A DNA stretch of 64,000 nt from Pluralibacter gergoviae ATCC 33028 = NBRC 105706 (GCF_001598855.1 NZ_BCZS01000012.1:29551-93550); one strand, 5' to 3'. Counted from the stretch's first letter, positions 10,928-20,477 are shown. Numbers and translations: made by a program. Notes: generated by a model not told the origin, from the letters alone.

Positions 10928-12574
10928 CTACTGATCCTCAATCAGCAGCGCTTCCAGCAAATCCAGATCGTGCAGCAGCTTCTGCATCGTTTCATTGCTG
11001 ATTTGTCGCGTGGCGCGCAGGTGATACAGTTCGCCGCGCTCGGACCTCAGCGCCGCGAGGCGGAAGCGGCGCTCCAGGCTCTCTTCCAGCATCGACGTCT
11101 CCACGTCGTTGCGGCCATCGACGCGGCGGCGCAGGTTACCGATCACCCGCGAGCTGACTTCGGTCAGCAGCTGGTTATCGATGTTCTCTTTGGTATCTGC
11201 CGCCAGACGCTCCTCCATCTTCTGAATCGCCACAATCGCCACATCGGCGGTTGCCGCGCGCGCCAGCCGCTCCTCTTTACGCTGCTGCGAATGGTCGGCC
11301 ACTTCAATGTGGCGCAGCAGCATCGGCAGGACGATAACGCCGACAACCAACGACAGCAGGATGACGCCCCCGGCGAGGAAAACCAGCTCATAGCGGGCCG
11401 GGAAGACGTCACCGCTCGGCAGCAGCAGCGGAATGGAGAGCACACCGGCAAGAGTGATCGCCCCGCGCACGCCCGCAAAGGTGGAAATCAGCAGTTCCCG
11501 TGTGCTCCAGGAGCCGAACTCCATCGGCTTCTTCTTCAGAAAACGCATACTGAGGCGCTTCATGGTCCACAGCCAGCCGAAGCGTACTATCATCAGGGCG
11601 AAGTAAATCAGGCCAATATCGACAAACAGCATCCAGGTTTCGACATTCGGGTCGGCCTCGGCCGCCACCAGCGAGGTCTCCAGAATGCCCGGCATCTGCA
11701 GGCCCAGCAGCAGGAACACCATACCGTTAAACACGAATTCCAGCATTGCCCAGGTGCTGTTGGCGCGCAGACGCATGGCCAGCGGCGCGGTGCGCATGAC
11801 GCCGGAGCGGGTGATGGTCATCCCCGCCGCCACGGCGGCCAGGATGCCGGAGACCCCGAGGTGTTCGGCAATCAGGTAGGAGGCAAACGGCAGCAGGAAC
11901 AGCAGGACAATCTGCGTCGCCGGCTCATCGCCGCCCCAGCGGCTGAGGAAGCGCAGCGAGCGGCCGTACAGCCAGCTGACAACAAAGCCCGCCAGAATAC
12001 CGCCGATGGCAACCTTCAGAAACTCAAGGCTGGCGCCGCCGACGGTAAAGATCATCGTGCCCATCGCCACCGCGACGGCAAACTTCAGCGATACCAGGCC
12101 GGAGGCGTCGTTCATTAGCGCCTCGCCCTGCAAAATGCCCATGATTTTCTTCGGTATCCGCCCTTCCCCGACGATGCCCGACAGGGCCACCGCATCGGTG
12201 GGCGACAGCACCGCCGCCAGCGCAAAAGCGGGCACCAGCGGTATGCCGGGCACGGTCCAGTAGATCAGGAAGCCGATACCCACCACCGTGACCAGCACCA
12301 GCGCCAGCGCGAGACCTAAAATCTCGCGCCCGTGCTCGATAAACTCGCGGGTAGGCGTTTTCCAGCCGTCGGCGAACAGCAGCGGCGGGATAAACAGCAC
12401 CAGAAAGAGTTCCGGATCGAATTCAACGTGCAGGCCGAACGTTGGCCAGGCCAGCAGCGCGCCTATCAGGATCTGCATCAGCGGCAGCGGAACCTGGAAA
12501 GGCAATACGCGGGTAAGAACGCCGGAGAGAGAGACCACGAGGGTCATGAGCAGTATTGTAAAAAATATTTCCAT
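10928..12574 (-). CDS. yjcE: CPA1-family Na+/H+ antiporter YjcE
   Basis: Predicted monovalent cation:proton antiporter of the inner membrane. It has 548 residues, against 549 in E. coli. About twelve hydrophobic segments cover residues 1-410, including the CPA1 hallmark AAVLSPTDAVALSGIV (near 140-155), followed by a charged cytoplasmic tail rich in Glu and Arg. It lies between murP and ghxP; in E. coli it lies between actP and ghxP, which marks the 5.5-10.9 kb stretch as inserted here or lost there. Confidence 0.94.
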   Translation of the reverse strand: MEIFFTILLMTLVVSLSGVLTRVLPFQVPLPLMQILIGALLAWPTFGLHVEFDPELFLVLFIPPLLFADGWKTPTREFIEHGREILGLALALVLVTVVGIGFLIYWTVPGIPLVPAFALAAVLSPTDAVALSGIVGEGRIPKKIMGILQGEALMNDASGLVSLKFAVAVAMGTMIFTVGGASLEFLKVAIGGILAGFVVSWLYGRSLRFLSRWGGDEPATQIVLLFLLPFASYLIAEHLGVSGILAAVAAGMTITRSGVMRTAPLAMRLRANSTWAMLEFVFNGMVFLLLGLQMPGILETSLVAAEADPNVETWMLFVDIGLIYFALMIVRFGWLWTMKRLSMRFLKKKPMEFGSWSTRELLISTFAGVRGAITLAGVLSIPLLLPSGDVFPARYELVFLAGGVILLSLVVGVIVLPMLLRHIEVADHSQQRKEERLARAATADVAIVAIQKMEERLAADTKENIDNQLLTEVSSRVIGNLRRRVDGRNDVETSMLEESLERRFRLAALRSERGELYHLRATRQISNETMQKLLHDLDLLEALLIEDQ

Positions 12575-12654
12575 GCTATCCCTGTTTGCGATGTTTTATC
12601 TGTGTTGCTGTTTGATAATACTCGCGCGCTCGTAACCAGGACGCAACAGGATGT

Positions 12655-12690
12655 GCCTTAAAAAATAAAACGGGCGGCCAGGCCGCCCGT
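12655..12690 (-). terminator. Rho-independent terminator of ghxP
   Basis: Read on the minus strand: ACGGGCGGCC, one base, GGCCGCCCGT, followed by TTTATTTTTT. A strong intrinsic terminator directly after the ghxP stop. Confidence 0.9.
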
Positions 12691-12709
12691 TTGCCGCCCG
12701 AAGGCCGGA

Positions 12710-14059
12710 TCAGATAGCCCAGCCGCCGGCGTAAAAAATAACCAGCGCCAGGGCAATCACTACCGTACCGATGTTCAGCTTGCGCCATTCGCCGGAAACA
12801 ATGCGCCCGATGACCAGGGTGGCAAAGCCAATCATGATGCCGGTAACGATGTTGCAGGTCAGAACGATAAACACCGCCGTAATCAGCCCCGACATTGCGT
12901 CAACGAAATCGCCGAAGTCGATTTTCGCCACGTTGCTCAGCATCAGCAGGCCGACGTACATCAGCGCCGGGGCAGTCGCATAGACCGGTACCAGATAGGA
13001 AAGCGGCGAGAGGAACAGGATCAGCAGAAACAGCACGCCAACGGTGATGGCCGTCAGACCGGTTTTACCGCCTGCCGCCGTGCCCGCCGCCGATTCGATA
13101 TAGACCGCCGCCGGGGACGCCCCCACCAGGCTTGAGAAGACGCTGCTCAGGGAGTCGGTGGTCAGGGCTTTACCGCCGCTGATGATCTGCCCGTCTTTAT
13201 CCAGCAGGTTCGCCTGCCCGGCCACCGCGCGGATGGTACCGGTAGCGTCAAACACGGCGGTCATCACCAGCGCCAGTACGCTCGGCAGCACAACCGGGTT
13301 AAGCGCGCCCGCGATGTCGAGGCTGCCGATCAGCGAATTGCCGTGCTCGTCGCTCAGGGATGGCATGGCGAAGATACCGGTAAAGTGTACGGCAGGATCG
13401 AAAATCAGCCCGACAATAGAAATACCGATGATGGTCAGCAGAATACCGCCCGGCACCTTCAGCTTTTCCAGTCCGATAATGAATGCCAGCCCCACCAGCG
13501 ACATGATCACCGGGAAGCTGGCAAAGTGGCCCAGCGCCACCGGCAGCCCGTCGAGCGGGTTTTTGATCACCAGGCCGACGCCGTTGGCGGCGATCAGCAG
13601 CAGAAACAGACCGATACCGATGCCGGTCCCGTGCGCAACGCCCTGCGGCAGGTTGCGCAAAATCCAGCTGCGGATGCCGGTGGCGGAAATAATGGTGAAC
13701 AGCACGCCCATCAGGAAGACTGCGCCGAGCGCCACCGGAATGCTGATGTGCTGCCCCAGCACGAGGCTAAAGGCGGTAAACGCGGTCAGCGAAATAGCGC
13801 AGCCGATGGCCATCGGCAGGTTCGCCCACAGGCCCATCACAATCGAGCCAACGCCGGCTACCAGGCAAGTGGCGACAAATACGGCGGTCGGCGGGAAGCC
13901 GGCCTTGCCGAGCATACCCGGCACGACGATAACGGAGTAGACCATCGCCAGAAAGGTGGTTAACCCGGCAAGCACTTCCTGACGCACGCTGCTGCCGCGC
14001 GCTGAAATTTTAAATAAGGCGTCTAACGAACCGCCGCGAGGCGCTGAAGGCACTGACAT
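12710..14059 (-). CDS. ghxP: Guanine/hypoxanthine permease GhxP
   Basis: High-affinity purine base:proton symporter of the AzgA-like NCS2 subfamily in the inner membrane. With the start at 14059 ([18 protein letters not shown]) the protein is 449 residues, the E. coli length. GGGGA lies eight bases before this ATG; an upstream in-frame ATG at 14068 lacks such a site. Family motifs include [20 protein letters not shown] and [17 protein letters not shown]. It has its own terminator, and a PurR-like site lies upstream. Confidence 0.95.
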   Translation of the reverse strand: MSVPSAPRGGSLDALFKISARGSSVRQEVLAGLTTFLAMVYSVIVVPGMLGKAGFPPTAVFVATCLVAGVGSIVMGLWANLPMAIGCAISLTAFTAFSLVLGQHISIPVALGAVFLMGVLFTIISATGIRSWILRNLPQGVAHGTGIGIGLFLLLIAANGVGLVIKNPLDGLPVALGHFASFPVIMSLVGLAFIIGLEKLKVPGGILLTIIGISIVGLIFDPAVHFTGIFAMPSLSDEHGNSLIGSLDIAGALNPVVLPSVLALVMTAVFDATGTIRAVAGQANLLDKDGQIISGGKALTTDSLSSVFSSLVGASPAAVYIESAAGTAAGGKTGLTAITVGVLFLLILFLSPLSYLVPVYATAPALMYVGLLMLSNVAKIDFGDFVDAMSGLITAVFIVLTCNIVTGIMIGFATLVIGRIVSGEWRKLNIGTVVIALALVIFYAGGWAI

Positions 14060-14170
14060 AACAAACATCCCCAAAGAGTTTTTATCGTTGCTCCGCCCGC
14101 GTGGTGGACAATCCACTGCCAGCTAAACGTCATCTCCATGTGCTGCGTTGCGGCGAGGGGTGCCGCGAAA

Positions 14171-14186
14171 TAGCAAACGTTTAGCT
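14171..14186. promoter_or_regulatory. PurR-box-like site upstream of ghxP
   Basis: TAGCAAACGTTTAGCT closely resembles the PurR operator consensus ACGCAAACGTTTGCGT (GCAAACGTTT core). It lies 112 bases upstream of the ghxP start. The E. coli homologue yjcD has been assigned to the PurR regulon, so purine repression is expected. Confidence 0.7.
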
Positions 14187-14221
14187 CCGCGCAGACAAAG
14201 CGGCGTTGAAGCGAGTCCGTG

Positions 14222-14245
14222 CCGGCGTTTATGCGTAAACGCCGG
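14222..14245. other. Perfect 10-base hairpin in the ghxP upstream region
   Basis: CCGGCGTTTA, loop TGCG, TAAACGCCGG. It lies in the 311 bases between ghxP and the transporter remnant. It has no T tract on the minus strand, so it does not look like a plain terminator. It may be a leader structure or a palindromic repeat. Confidence 0.5.
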
Positions 14246-14370
14246 ATACCCAAAGGTCACGGTAAAAAAGGCAAACGATTATCTGGCTTTTAGCAGGGGC
14301 TTTTCAACCGATGATTGCGCCCTTTCGCTAAAATTCACTTATGACAGAAGAGTATGAAACAGGCGGCAAA

Positions 14371-14764
14371 CTAAGTCGCAACATTCCGGGACAGCATCTT
14401 ATCCACGGTGGCAATTGTCGATTCGCGATGCGCAATAATGATACGGATGATGCGCAACTGGCGGATGGCCTGGTTTACGCAGCGCTCGCTGTCGGCGTCG
14501 AGCGCGCTGGTCGCCTCGGCCATAGTTTGCGGTGAGCGCGCGGGCGATAAACAGGCGCTGCTTCTGCCCGCCGGGGAGTCCTCCGCCGAGTTCACCGATA
14601 AGCGTTTCATATCCCATCGGCATTTTCATCACCGCGTCATGGATGTAGCTGGCCTCCGCACACTCAATCAGCCAGGCGTCATCCACCTCATCCGGAATGA
14701 ACTGACGCCTGACGGCGCGTTGGTTAAAGGCGACCTGCTCAGGCCGCCCGGCCGCTTCAGTCAA
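14371..14764 (-). pseudogene. Remnant of a CvaB/MchF-type bacteriocin-export ABC transporter
   Basis: Only part of the nucleotide-binding domain survives, in two frames. The first piece (14764 leftward) carries MPMGYETLIGELGGGLPGGQ followed by KQRLFIARAL, an ABC signature region almost diagnostic of colicin V-type exporters. A frameshift with loss of the Walker B region follows, and the other frame resumes with EATSALDADSERCVNQAIRQ and the switch histidine in RIIIAHRESTIA before stopping at 14371. The peptidase and membrane domains, the Walker A half and any microcin gene are gone. It is a decayed leftover of an acquired bacteriocin locus between gst and ghxP. Confidence 0.85.
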
Positions 14765-14800
14765 TCACCGCGAGGAAAGCGCCCGTTCTCCGTGCCTTCA

Positions 14801-15466
14801 TCAGCCGGGAAAATCCAGCGGCCCACCCTGCGCGACGGCCTTCTGCCACGCCGGCAGCGACTCGACCGCCTGCTTCCAGCGCTCAAGCTGCGGCAACGCC
14901 CCCTGGCCGCCCCGCGCCAGCAGCGCAAAGGCCGGGTAGCTCATCTGAATATCAGCCATGCTCAGCTGCTCACCGGCGAACCAGCGGTGCCGGGCCAGAT
15001 GCGCCTCAATAAACTGTGCGTGGGTGGCGAGCTGCTTGTTCAGCCACGCCTTCTGTATCCCCTGGCCGAGCATTTTGCCTACCGTACGCAGCCCCACCGG
15101 CACCGGACGTTTGCCGAGGCTGGCGAATACCAGCTTCATCAGCAGCAGCGGCATCAGCGAGCCCTCCGCGTAGTGCAGCCAGAAGCGGTACTGGATTTTA
15201 TCCGCCGCTGCCTGCGGCTTCAGGCGGGCATCGGGATCGTAGTTCTCCTGCAGATATTCAAGGATGGCCCCGGACTCGGCGAGCACCTGCCCGTTATCTT
15301 CAAGCACCGGCGATTTGCCCAGCGGATGCACTTTTTTCAGCGCTTCGGGCGCCAGCATGGTGGGCTCGCGCTGATAGCGGACGATGTCATAAGGAAGGTG
15401 AAGCTCCTCCAGCGCCCACAGCACGCGCTGGGAGCGAGAAAGGTTAAGGTGGTGCAGCGTCAGCAT
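14801..15466 (-). CDS. Glutathione S-transferase family protein
   Basis: A 221-residue cytosolic GST: N-terminal thioredoxin-like glutathione-binding domain (about 1-80, with VHPLGKSPVLEDNGQVLAES) and an all-helical C-terminal domain. The ATG at 15466 (MLTLHHLNLSRSQR) is preceded by GGAG at a good distance; the frame is open upstream but a longer start would overlap soxR. It lies 20 bases downstream of soxR on the same strand, so it is probably co-transcribed with the redox sensor, which fits a detoxification role. In E. coli this slot is occupied by other sequence. The substrate is unknown. Confidence 0.88.
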   Translation of the reverse strand: MLTLHHLNLSRSQRVLWALEELHLPYDIVRYQREPTMLAPEALKKVHPLGKSPVLEDNGQVLAESGAILEYLQENYDPDARLKPQAAADKIQYRFWLHYAEGSLMPLLLMKLVFASLGKRPVPVGLRTVGKMLGQGIQKAWLNKQLATHAQFIEAHLARHRWFAGEQLSMADIQMSYPAFALLARGGQGALPQLERWKQAVESLPAWQKAVAQGGPLDFPG

Positions 15467-15486
15467 GACGTTCTCCGGCAAAATGG

Positions 15487-15954
15487 TTAGTTCGGGGTCT
15501 TCTGCCCCGGAAAGTGCGCCCCCGGCCCCTGCTCGCCCAGCATATCGCCGGGGTTGCGCAGCGGGCAGTCGCGGTGCGACAGGCAGCCGCAGCCGATGCA
15601 GCCGTCGAGCTGGTCACGCAGCGCCACCAGCGTATTGATACGTTCGTCCAGCTCCTCGCGCCACTGGGACGAGAGCTGCTTCCAGGCTTTGGGGCTGAGG
15701 TTGTGCCCTTCGGGCAGCACGCCCAGCGCCTCGCTGATAGTGGAAAGCGGAATACCGATGCGCTGGGCAATCTTAATAATAGCCACATAGCGCAGAACAT
15801 CACGCCGGTAGCGCCGCTGGTTGCCGGCGTTGCGAGTGCTCTGTATCAGCCCCTTGCTCTCATAGAAGTGCAGTGCCGAGACGGCGACGCCGCTGCGCTT
15901 CGCTACTTCGCCCGGCGTCAGCAGCGTTTTTACACGAGAAGATTTCTTTTCCAT
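15487..15954 (-). CDS. soxR: Redox-sensitive transcriptional activator SoxR
   Basis: MerR-family sensor of redox-cycling compounds: N-terminal winged helix ([20 protein letters not shown]), dimerisation helix and a [2Fe-2S] site [12 protein letters not shown] near residues 119-130. It has 155 residues (E. coli 154). Oxidation of the cluster lets SoxR untwist the soxS promoter lying between the two divergent genes. The C-terminal tail differs from E. coli, as is usual. Confidence 0.97.
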   Translation of the reverse strand: MEKKSSRVKTLLTPGEVAKRSGVAVSALHFYESKGLIQSTRNAGNQRRYRRDVLRYVAIIKIAQRIGIPLSTISEALGVLPEGHNLSPKAWKQLSSQWREELDERINTLVALRDQLDGCIGCGCLSHRDCPLRNPGDMLGEQGPGAHFPGQKTPN

Positions 15955-15961
15955 AAAGCGC

Positions 15962-15992
15962 TTTACCTCAAGTTAACTTGAGGAATTATACT
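15962..15992 (+). promoter_or_regulatory. soxS promoter with SoxR operator
   Basis: The perfect palindrome CCTCAAGTTAACTTGAGG (15966-15983) is the SoxR box. It lies between a -35 element TTTACC (15962-15967) and a -10 element TATACT (15987-15992) with a 19-base spacer, the over-long spacing typical of MerR-family-activated promoters. It matches the E. coli soxS promoter nearly base for base. Confidence 0.95.
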
Positions 15993-16038
15993 CGCCCGCA
16001 GACAAAACGACGAATCAGAATTGTGAGAGAGGCCGCTT

Positions 16039-16368
16039 ATGTCCCATCAGCAAATTATTCAGACCCTGATTGAATGGATTGATGAACATATCGATCAACC
16101 CCTTAACATCGACGTTGTTGCCAGAAAGTCAGGCTATTCGAAGTGGTATCTGCAGCGGATGTTTCGCACGGTGACGCATCAGACGCTGGGCGAGTATATT
16201 CGCCAGCGGCGGCTGCTGCTGGCGGCGGAGGAACTGAGAAATACCCGGCGCCCTATCTTTGATATCGCGATGGACTTAGGCTACGTGTCGCAGCAGACCT
16301 TTTCCCGCGTTTTCCGCCGCGAGTTTGACCGCACGCCGAGCGATTACCGGCATCAGATCTCAGCCTGA
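16039..16368 (+). CDS. soxS: Superoxide response transcriptional activator SoxS
   Basis: A 109-residue AraC/XylS protein consisting only of the two helix-turn-helix DNA-binding unit (E. coli 107), with the family element [20 protein letters not shown] near the C-terminus. It activates the superoxide/NO regulon and is made when oxidised SoxR opens the promoter at 15962-15992. Its 3' end overlaps the 3' end of convergent pdeC by 16 bases. Confidence 0.97.
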   Translation: MSHQQIIQTLIEWIDEHIDQPLNIDVVARKSGYSKWYLQRMFRTVTHQTLGEYIRQRRLLLAAEELRNTRRPIFDIAMDLGYVSQQTFSRVFRREFDRTPSDYRHQISA

Positions 16369-17972
16369 GCGGTGCCGGTGACGATCGGGGCCGCCGACTT
16401 CTGCTGCCACTCAATAAACGCCTGCGGCGGCATCGCTCTGGCAAAGTACCATCCCTGACAGAAGTGCACGCCGCGCTTACAGAGCCATCTGACCTGCTCC
16501 TCTTTCTCAACGCCTTCGGCGATAATTTTTAAGCGCAGGCTCTGTGCCATCTCAATGATGTGCTCGACGATAAGGTGGCTGCTGCTGCTGCCATCCATCA
16601 GGGAGTCCACGAAAGATTTATCAATTTTGAGGATATCCACGTTCAGCGAATAGAGATTGTAGAGGTTGGAGTAGCCGGTGCCGAAATCATCAATCGCCAC
16701 TTCATAACCTGCCGTGCGAAACGCCTGAATGATCGGCGCGGCTTTCGGGACGTCAAGAAACGCCCGTTCTGTGACCTCTATTTTAATCTGCTGCGGGTCA
16801 ATCCGGTATTGCCGCGTTTTCTCTTTAAGTACTGCCAGCAGCCGAGAAGAGAGGAAGTCAGAGGCAGCAAGGTTTATTGACACATAGACCCGGGGGTTTC
16901 GATGCAGAAATGTGCCTAAATCGCTGAACACGTCCTGAATGACATAGTCGGTTATCTGCGCAATGAGCCCTTCATTTTCGGCCAGCGGGATAAATTCAGT
17001 CGGGCTCATGATCGGCCCCTGCGCGCCGGGCCAGCGCAGCAATGCTTCTACGCCGGCACATTGCCGGGTCTTAAGATCAATAATCGGCTGGTAGTGAAGC
17101 TCAAGCTGATGTCGGGTAATAGCCCGCTGTAGCTGGCGCTCAGGGGAGTCGAGCCGCTGACGAATACGCGACCATAGCCATAAAATAAGAATGCTGATAA
17201 TCATACCCGGCGGCAGGGTCAGCGCCAGCTGGTGGCGGAGATTCTGGAAATAGCGTTCGGAAGGCGATGACAGTATGACGGCAATCGGCCGCTGTGCGGA
17301 GCGCACTATGGTATAGAAACGGTCATTGTGGGTAAACGCTGTCTTGCTATCGTGCACCAGCGATTGCAGCGTCGTCAGATCGGCGTTCTCGCTGGCGGAG
17401 AAAAATTCATCCGCTTTGGTATCGTACATGCCGAATACCAGCGTATTATCATCGGTTTCCAATTGGCTGAATGAAAGCGGATCGAGGATGGCAACGTAGT
17501 GCCCCTTCTGCATATAGATCATCCGGTAGCCGGGATAGAGCGGGGTGTCGCGGTAATAGTAGATTGAGATATCCGGCGGGCGAAAGTAATCAGGCGAAGA
17601 CATGATCCACGGCTGGCGACGTGTCTGGGTTGTGGAACACAAAAAGCGATTGCCGTCTGCGTAAATCAAATCCTTCACATAAAGCCGACCATGAGCAATA
17701 TCAAGCAACCGCTGCTGATGCTGTGATGTGCAGATTGCCCCACGGTAAGTTGAAGCATCCTGGAAGGCGAGCATTACCTGATTAATGACCCGTTCGGCTT
17801 TATTGATGATAAGCCGCCCCATTATCCGGTGCTGGCCGTGCGTGTCGGATTCCGCCCTCTGTTGCGCCAGCCAAAAAGCAAGCAGAACCGGCAGGATCGC
17901 CACCAGTAAAATGCCGACGCTTCTCAGTGCCTTACGCTGCGCAATCACAGTCATGCTCCACAGTTTTCCCAT
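16353..17972 (-). CDS. pdeC: CSS-motif cyclic-di-GMP phosphodiesterase PdeC (YjcC)
   Basis: Membrane-bound EAL phosphodiesterase that hydrolyses cyclic di-GMP. It has 539 residues (E. coli 528). An N-terminal membrane helix (about 18-36) is followed by a periplasmic CSS domain with the redox-active cysteines (GAICTS near 81, and FLCSTT). A second helix is near 255-275, and the EAL domain begins near 285. The catalytic signature EALLRW, the loop [11 protein letters not shown] and KIDKSFV are present, so activity is expected. In relatives periplasmic disulphide formation restrains this protein. The start at 17972 has AAGAGG directly against it; a second ATG seven codons in is an alternative. 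Confidence 0.94.
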   Translation of the reverse strand: MGKLWSMTVIAQRKALRSVGILLVAILPVLLAFWLAQQRAESDTHGQHRIMGRLIINKAERVINQVMLAFQDASTYRGAICTSQHQQRLLDIAHGRLYVKDLIYADGNRFLCSTTQTRRQPWIMSSPDYFRPPDISIYYYRDTPLYPGYRMIYMQKGHYVAILDPLSFSQLETDDNTLVFGMYDTKADEFFSASENADLTTLQSLVHDSKTAFTHNDRFYTIVRSAQRPIAVILSSPSERYFQNLRHQLALTLPPGMIISILILWLWSRIRQRLDSPERQLQRAITRHQLELHYQPIIDLKTRQCAGVEALLRWPGAQGPIMSPTEFIPLAENEGLIAQITDYVIQDVFSDLGTFLHRNPRVYVSINLAASDFLSSRLLAVLKEKTRQYRIDPQQIKIEVTERAFLDVPKAAPIIQAFRTAGYEVAIDDFGTGYSNLYNLYSLNVDILKIDKSFVDSLMDGSSSSHLIVEHIIEMAQSLRLKIIAEGVEKEEQVRWLCKRGVHFCQGWYFARAMPPQAFIEWQQKSAAPIVTGTAQAEI

Positions 17973-18621
17973 CCTCTTTATGCGTCCTTATGCGTCTGAA
18001 TCCTCCAGACACCTTCAGTAAACTGCATTAATCTTTAAACATTAGCAATACTCTTTCAGAGTAACGGGCTGAATTTTTGTATTTTTTTAGCAACCGTTCA
18101 GTTCTGCCTATCATGAAACTTATTAATCACTCTTAATATTTTAATTAATAAGACTATCCGGGCGCTCAATAAATATTATTTACGCACTAATAATAAGCAT
18201 AAAGCGTACAGGAGGAGTAACGCGAGGTGTAAAACAATGATGCCACAAACCACCATATATATAATTATCTGAAATAACTTAATTTTATTGCTAAAAGGAC
18301 CGCCCAGGCCGAGATAACTCTCGCCGTACTTCGGTTAACCCGGCACGGGCAGCCCTCGATAAATAAAAACTCAACGTATTGAATTCGCTATATAAAAAAC
18401 AAAAAAACAGCTCAGATACTGAACAAAACTCACTCTGAAGATGTTAAAAAAACGCCGACGCCCGCTGGCGAACAAAACGACAAATGTGATATAGTTCACA
18501 CTATTGAGTAAGGCCTGATTCGTGTTTACATTTGTACGTGACCGCCTGTTGATAGCCAGACCGCCTGCACCCTGAAGCATCGCCGCGCTATCTCTGGCTA
18601 TGCAACTCTGAGGATTTCTGT
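17973..18621. other. Long AT-rich intergenic region between pdeC and yjcB
   Basis: About 650 bases between divergently transcribed pdeC and yjcB. The part at 18050-18290 is very AT-rich. I find no convincing gene: the only open frame of note (18371-18580, minus) has no family resemblance and no clear ribosome site. The region should hold both promoters and probably nucleoid-protein sites. I can identify no defined operator. Confidence 0.5.
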
Positions 18622-18903
18622 ATGGTTTCTGTGACTACCGGCGTAGCCCTCCTGCGCTGGCCATTAGTGAGCGCCGTGCTGATGTTTTTTGCCAGCACCC
18701 TGAATATTAAGCTGCGTAAATCTGACTATGCCGGACTGGCTATTATTACCAGCGTCGCCGGCATGGCCGCCGCCTGCTGGTTTGCGACCGGTCTACTGGG
18801 CATTACCCTCGTTGAAATAGCCGCCGTCTGGAATAACATCAAGGACGTGATGGTGGAAGTGATGCAGCAGACCCCTCCCGAATGGCCGATGGTGGTGACC
18901 TGA
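18622..18903 (+). CDS. yjcB: Small inner-membrane protein YjcB
   Basis: A 93-residue protein, the same length as E. coli YjcB and clearly related (LNIKLRKSDYAGLAII, ACWFATGLLGIT, TPPEWPMVVT at the end). It has two or three hydrophobic segments; function unknown. GAGG precedes the ATG. In E. coli yjcB lies next to ssb, so it marks the left edge of the T6SS island. Confidence 0.93.
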   Translation: MVSVTTGVALLRWPLVSAVLMFFASTLNIKLRKSDYAGLAIITSVAGMAAACWFATGLLGITLVEIAAVWNNIKDVMVEVMQQTPPEWPMVVT

Positions 18904-18912
18904 TAGTATCCG

Positions 18913-18942
18913 CGCGCCTGCCGGGGAGATCGGGCAGGCGCG
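18913..18942. terminator. Hairpin after yjcB
   Basis: CGCGCCTGCC, ten-base loop, GGCAGGCGCG ten bases after the yjcB stop. There is no T tract, but the position and the ten-base stem suit a terminator. Confidence 0.6.
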
Positions 18943-19117
18943 TGAAGATATTATCCTGTTCGCCCCGTCCCTGAATAGAGGGATGAGCAGCCGCGCGATT
19001 CAGGACAATACATTCCCCGCAAATACTCGATGTAGACTGCACCGCCATCCAGTGATCCTACCCGCGATTAGTGGACACGCGACTAAGTGAGTAAACTCTC
19101 AGACAGAGGTGACTCAC

Positions 19118-19351
19118 ATGACCAAATCAGCAACCGTAACTAAGAAGCCACGAAAACAGTATTCGCCTGAATACCGCAGCGAAGCCCTGAAGCTTGCTGA
19201 GCGAATCGGCGTGACCGCCGCTGCCCGCGAACTCTCCCTTTATGAGTCTCAGCTTTATGCCTGGCGCAACAAAATTCAGCAGCAGAGAACGTCCTCCAAA
19301 CGGGAGAATGAGCTTGCTGCCGAAAATGCCCGCCTGAAGCGCCTGAAATGA
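19118..19351 (+). pseudogene. IS3-family OrfA, internally shortened
   Basis: The N-terminal helix-turn-helix part is intact (KQYSPEYRSEALKLAERIGV, AARELSLYESQLYAWRNK). The coiled-coil leucine-zipper part is short: ENARLKR runs straight into LK and stop. Relatives, as I recall them, carry about 22 more residues there (the segment ending AKRLK). Both ends of the missing piece read K-R or L-K-R, so slippage between short repeats is a likely cause. Confidence 0.75.
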
Positions 19352-20196
19352 AGTATGTCTTCATCGAAAAACATCGGGAAGAGTTCAGTATCAAAGCGAG
19401 TGTCGGGTGCTGCGCGTGGCCCGCAGTGGCTGGTATACATGGTGTCTTCGTCGCCATTAGCTTAATCGGCGGCAGCAGTTCCGTCTGGTCTGTGATGCTG
19501 ATGTCCGGCAGGCTTTCAGGGATGCAAAACAGCGGTATGGTGCACCGCGACTGGCGGATGAACTTCCGGAATACAACATAAAAACCATTGTCGCCAGCCT
19601 GCGTCGTCAGGGGCTCAGGGCAAAGGCAGCGCGGAAGTTCAGTCCGGTCAGCTACCGTGAACATGGTCTGCCGGTATCAGAGAACCTGTTGAAGCAGAAT
19701 TTTTACGCCAGTGGACCGAACCAGAAATGGACAGGTGACATCACGTACTTACGTACTGATGAGGGCTGGCTGTACCTGGCGGTGGTGATTGACCTGTGGT
19801 CCGGAGCAGGGCTGGTCAATGTCATCACGAATGACGGCACAGCTTGCCTGTGATGCGCTACAAATGGCGCAGTGGAGACGGAAACGCCCGGAAAATGTCA
19901 TTGTTCAAACTGACCGTAGTGGGCAGTACTGTTCGGCGGATAATCAGTTCCTGCTCAGGCAGCACAACCTGCAGGGTAGCATGAGTGCTAAGGGTTGTTG
20001 CTACGATAATGCCTGTGTGGAAAGCTTCTTCCACTCGCTGAAAATGGAATGTATCCACGGAGAACATTTTAGCCACCGGGAAATAATACGGAAGACGGTG
20101 TTTAATTATATCGAGTGTGATTATAATCGCTGGCGACGCCACAGTGCCTGTGGCGGCCTCAGCCCGGACCAATTCGAAAACCAGAACCTCGCTTAG
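19348..20196 (+). pseudogene. IS3-family OrfB transposase (DDE), frameshifted
   Basis: The integrase-like product can be pieced together only across several frames. An early piece reads MKYVFIEKHREEFSIKA, a middle frame has [20 protein letters not shown] (first catalytic Asp), and the last frame, open from 19789, holds [16 protein letters not shown] (second Asp) and [19 protein letters not shown] (Glu). A stop codon and at least two frameshifts separate these, so no functional transposase is expected. Confidence 0.85.
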
Positions 20197-20227
20197 AAGC
20201 GTGTCCACATTACGTGGGTAGGATCAT

Positions 20228-20366
20228 GTCTCGCGGTCCAGATACTGGTCCTGCATCCGCAGGTTCTGCGCGTAGCCGTCCAGCTTTACGCTGCTTTCAC
20301 TCAGCAGCCTGCCCCAGGCACTGTTCTGCTCCTCCCAGCGTACCTGCCTCCGGCGTCGGTCAGCCG
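20228..20366 (-). pseudogene. Orphan rhs core fragment
   Basis: About 139 bases nearly identical to the core of the intact rhs gene at 21379-21518, with a handful of substitutions and a one-base indel that breaks the frame. It encodes part of the late YD-repeat core (the region around NLRMQGQYLDRETG). It lies downstream of the rhs immunity gene and is cut by the IS on its far side. Such displaced core pieces are typical leftovers of C-terminal toxin exchange in rhs loci. Confidence 0.85.
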
Positions 20367-20477
20367 ATCTGATGTGCTATCATGATAACTGTGCTAATAG
20401 TGAAACTAAAATATTTCCGGCTGGTGACGACACGTAGATCCCAGCTAATCAACATAAACTTTCGCTCGTTGATAACG

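Larger units (their letters stand above)
19053..20226 (+). mobile_element. Decayed IS3-family insertion sequence (IS51-group-like)
   Basis: The ends are 27-base inverted repeats: TGATCCTACCC...GTGGACACG at 19053-19079 and its complement at 20200-20226, 22 of 27 positions identical. The length is 1174 bases. It encodes OrfA- and OrfB-like transposase pieces on the plus strand, both damaged. No matching target duplication flanks it: CAG on the left, TGT on the right. The right flank is an rhs fragment and the left is yjcB-side sequence, so one junction has probably been rearranged since insertion. It is likely inactive. Confidence 0.88.

Noticed and set aside
14765..15487. Looked for the SraL/RyjA small RNA, which in E. 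coli and Salmonella lies just downstream of soxR
   Set aside because: The position is taken by the gst gene 20 bases after soxR, and I saw no terminator-bearing small RNA there. I cannot exclude a diverged copy.
18371..18580. A 69-codon frame between pdeC and yjcB
   Set aside because: No family resemblance and no clear start signal; it lies in promoter DNA.
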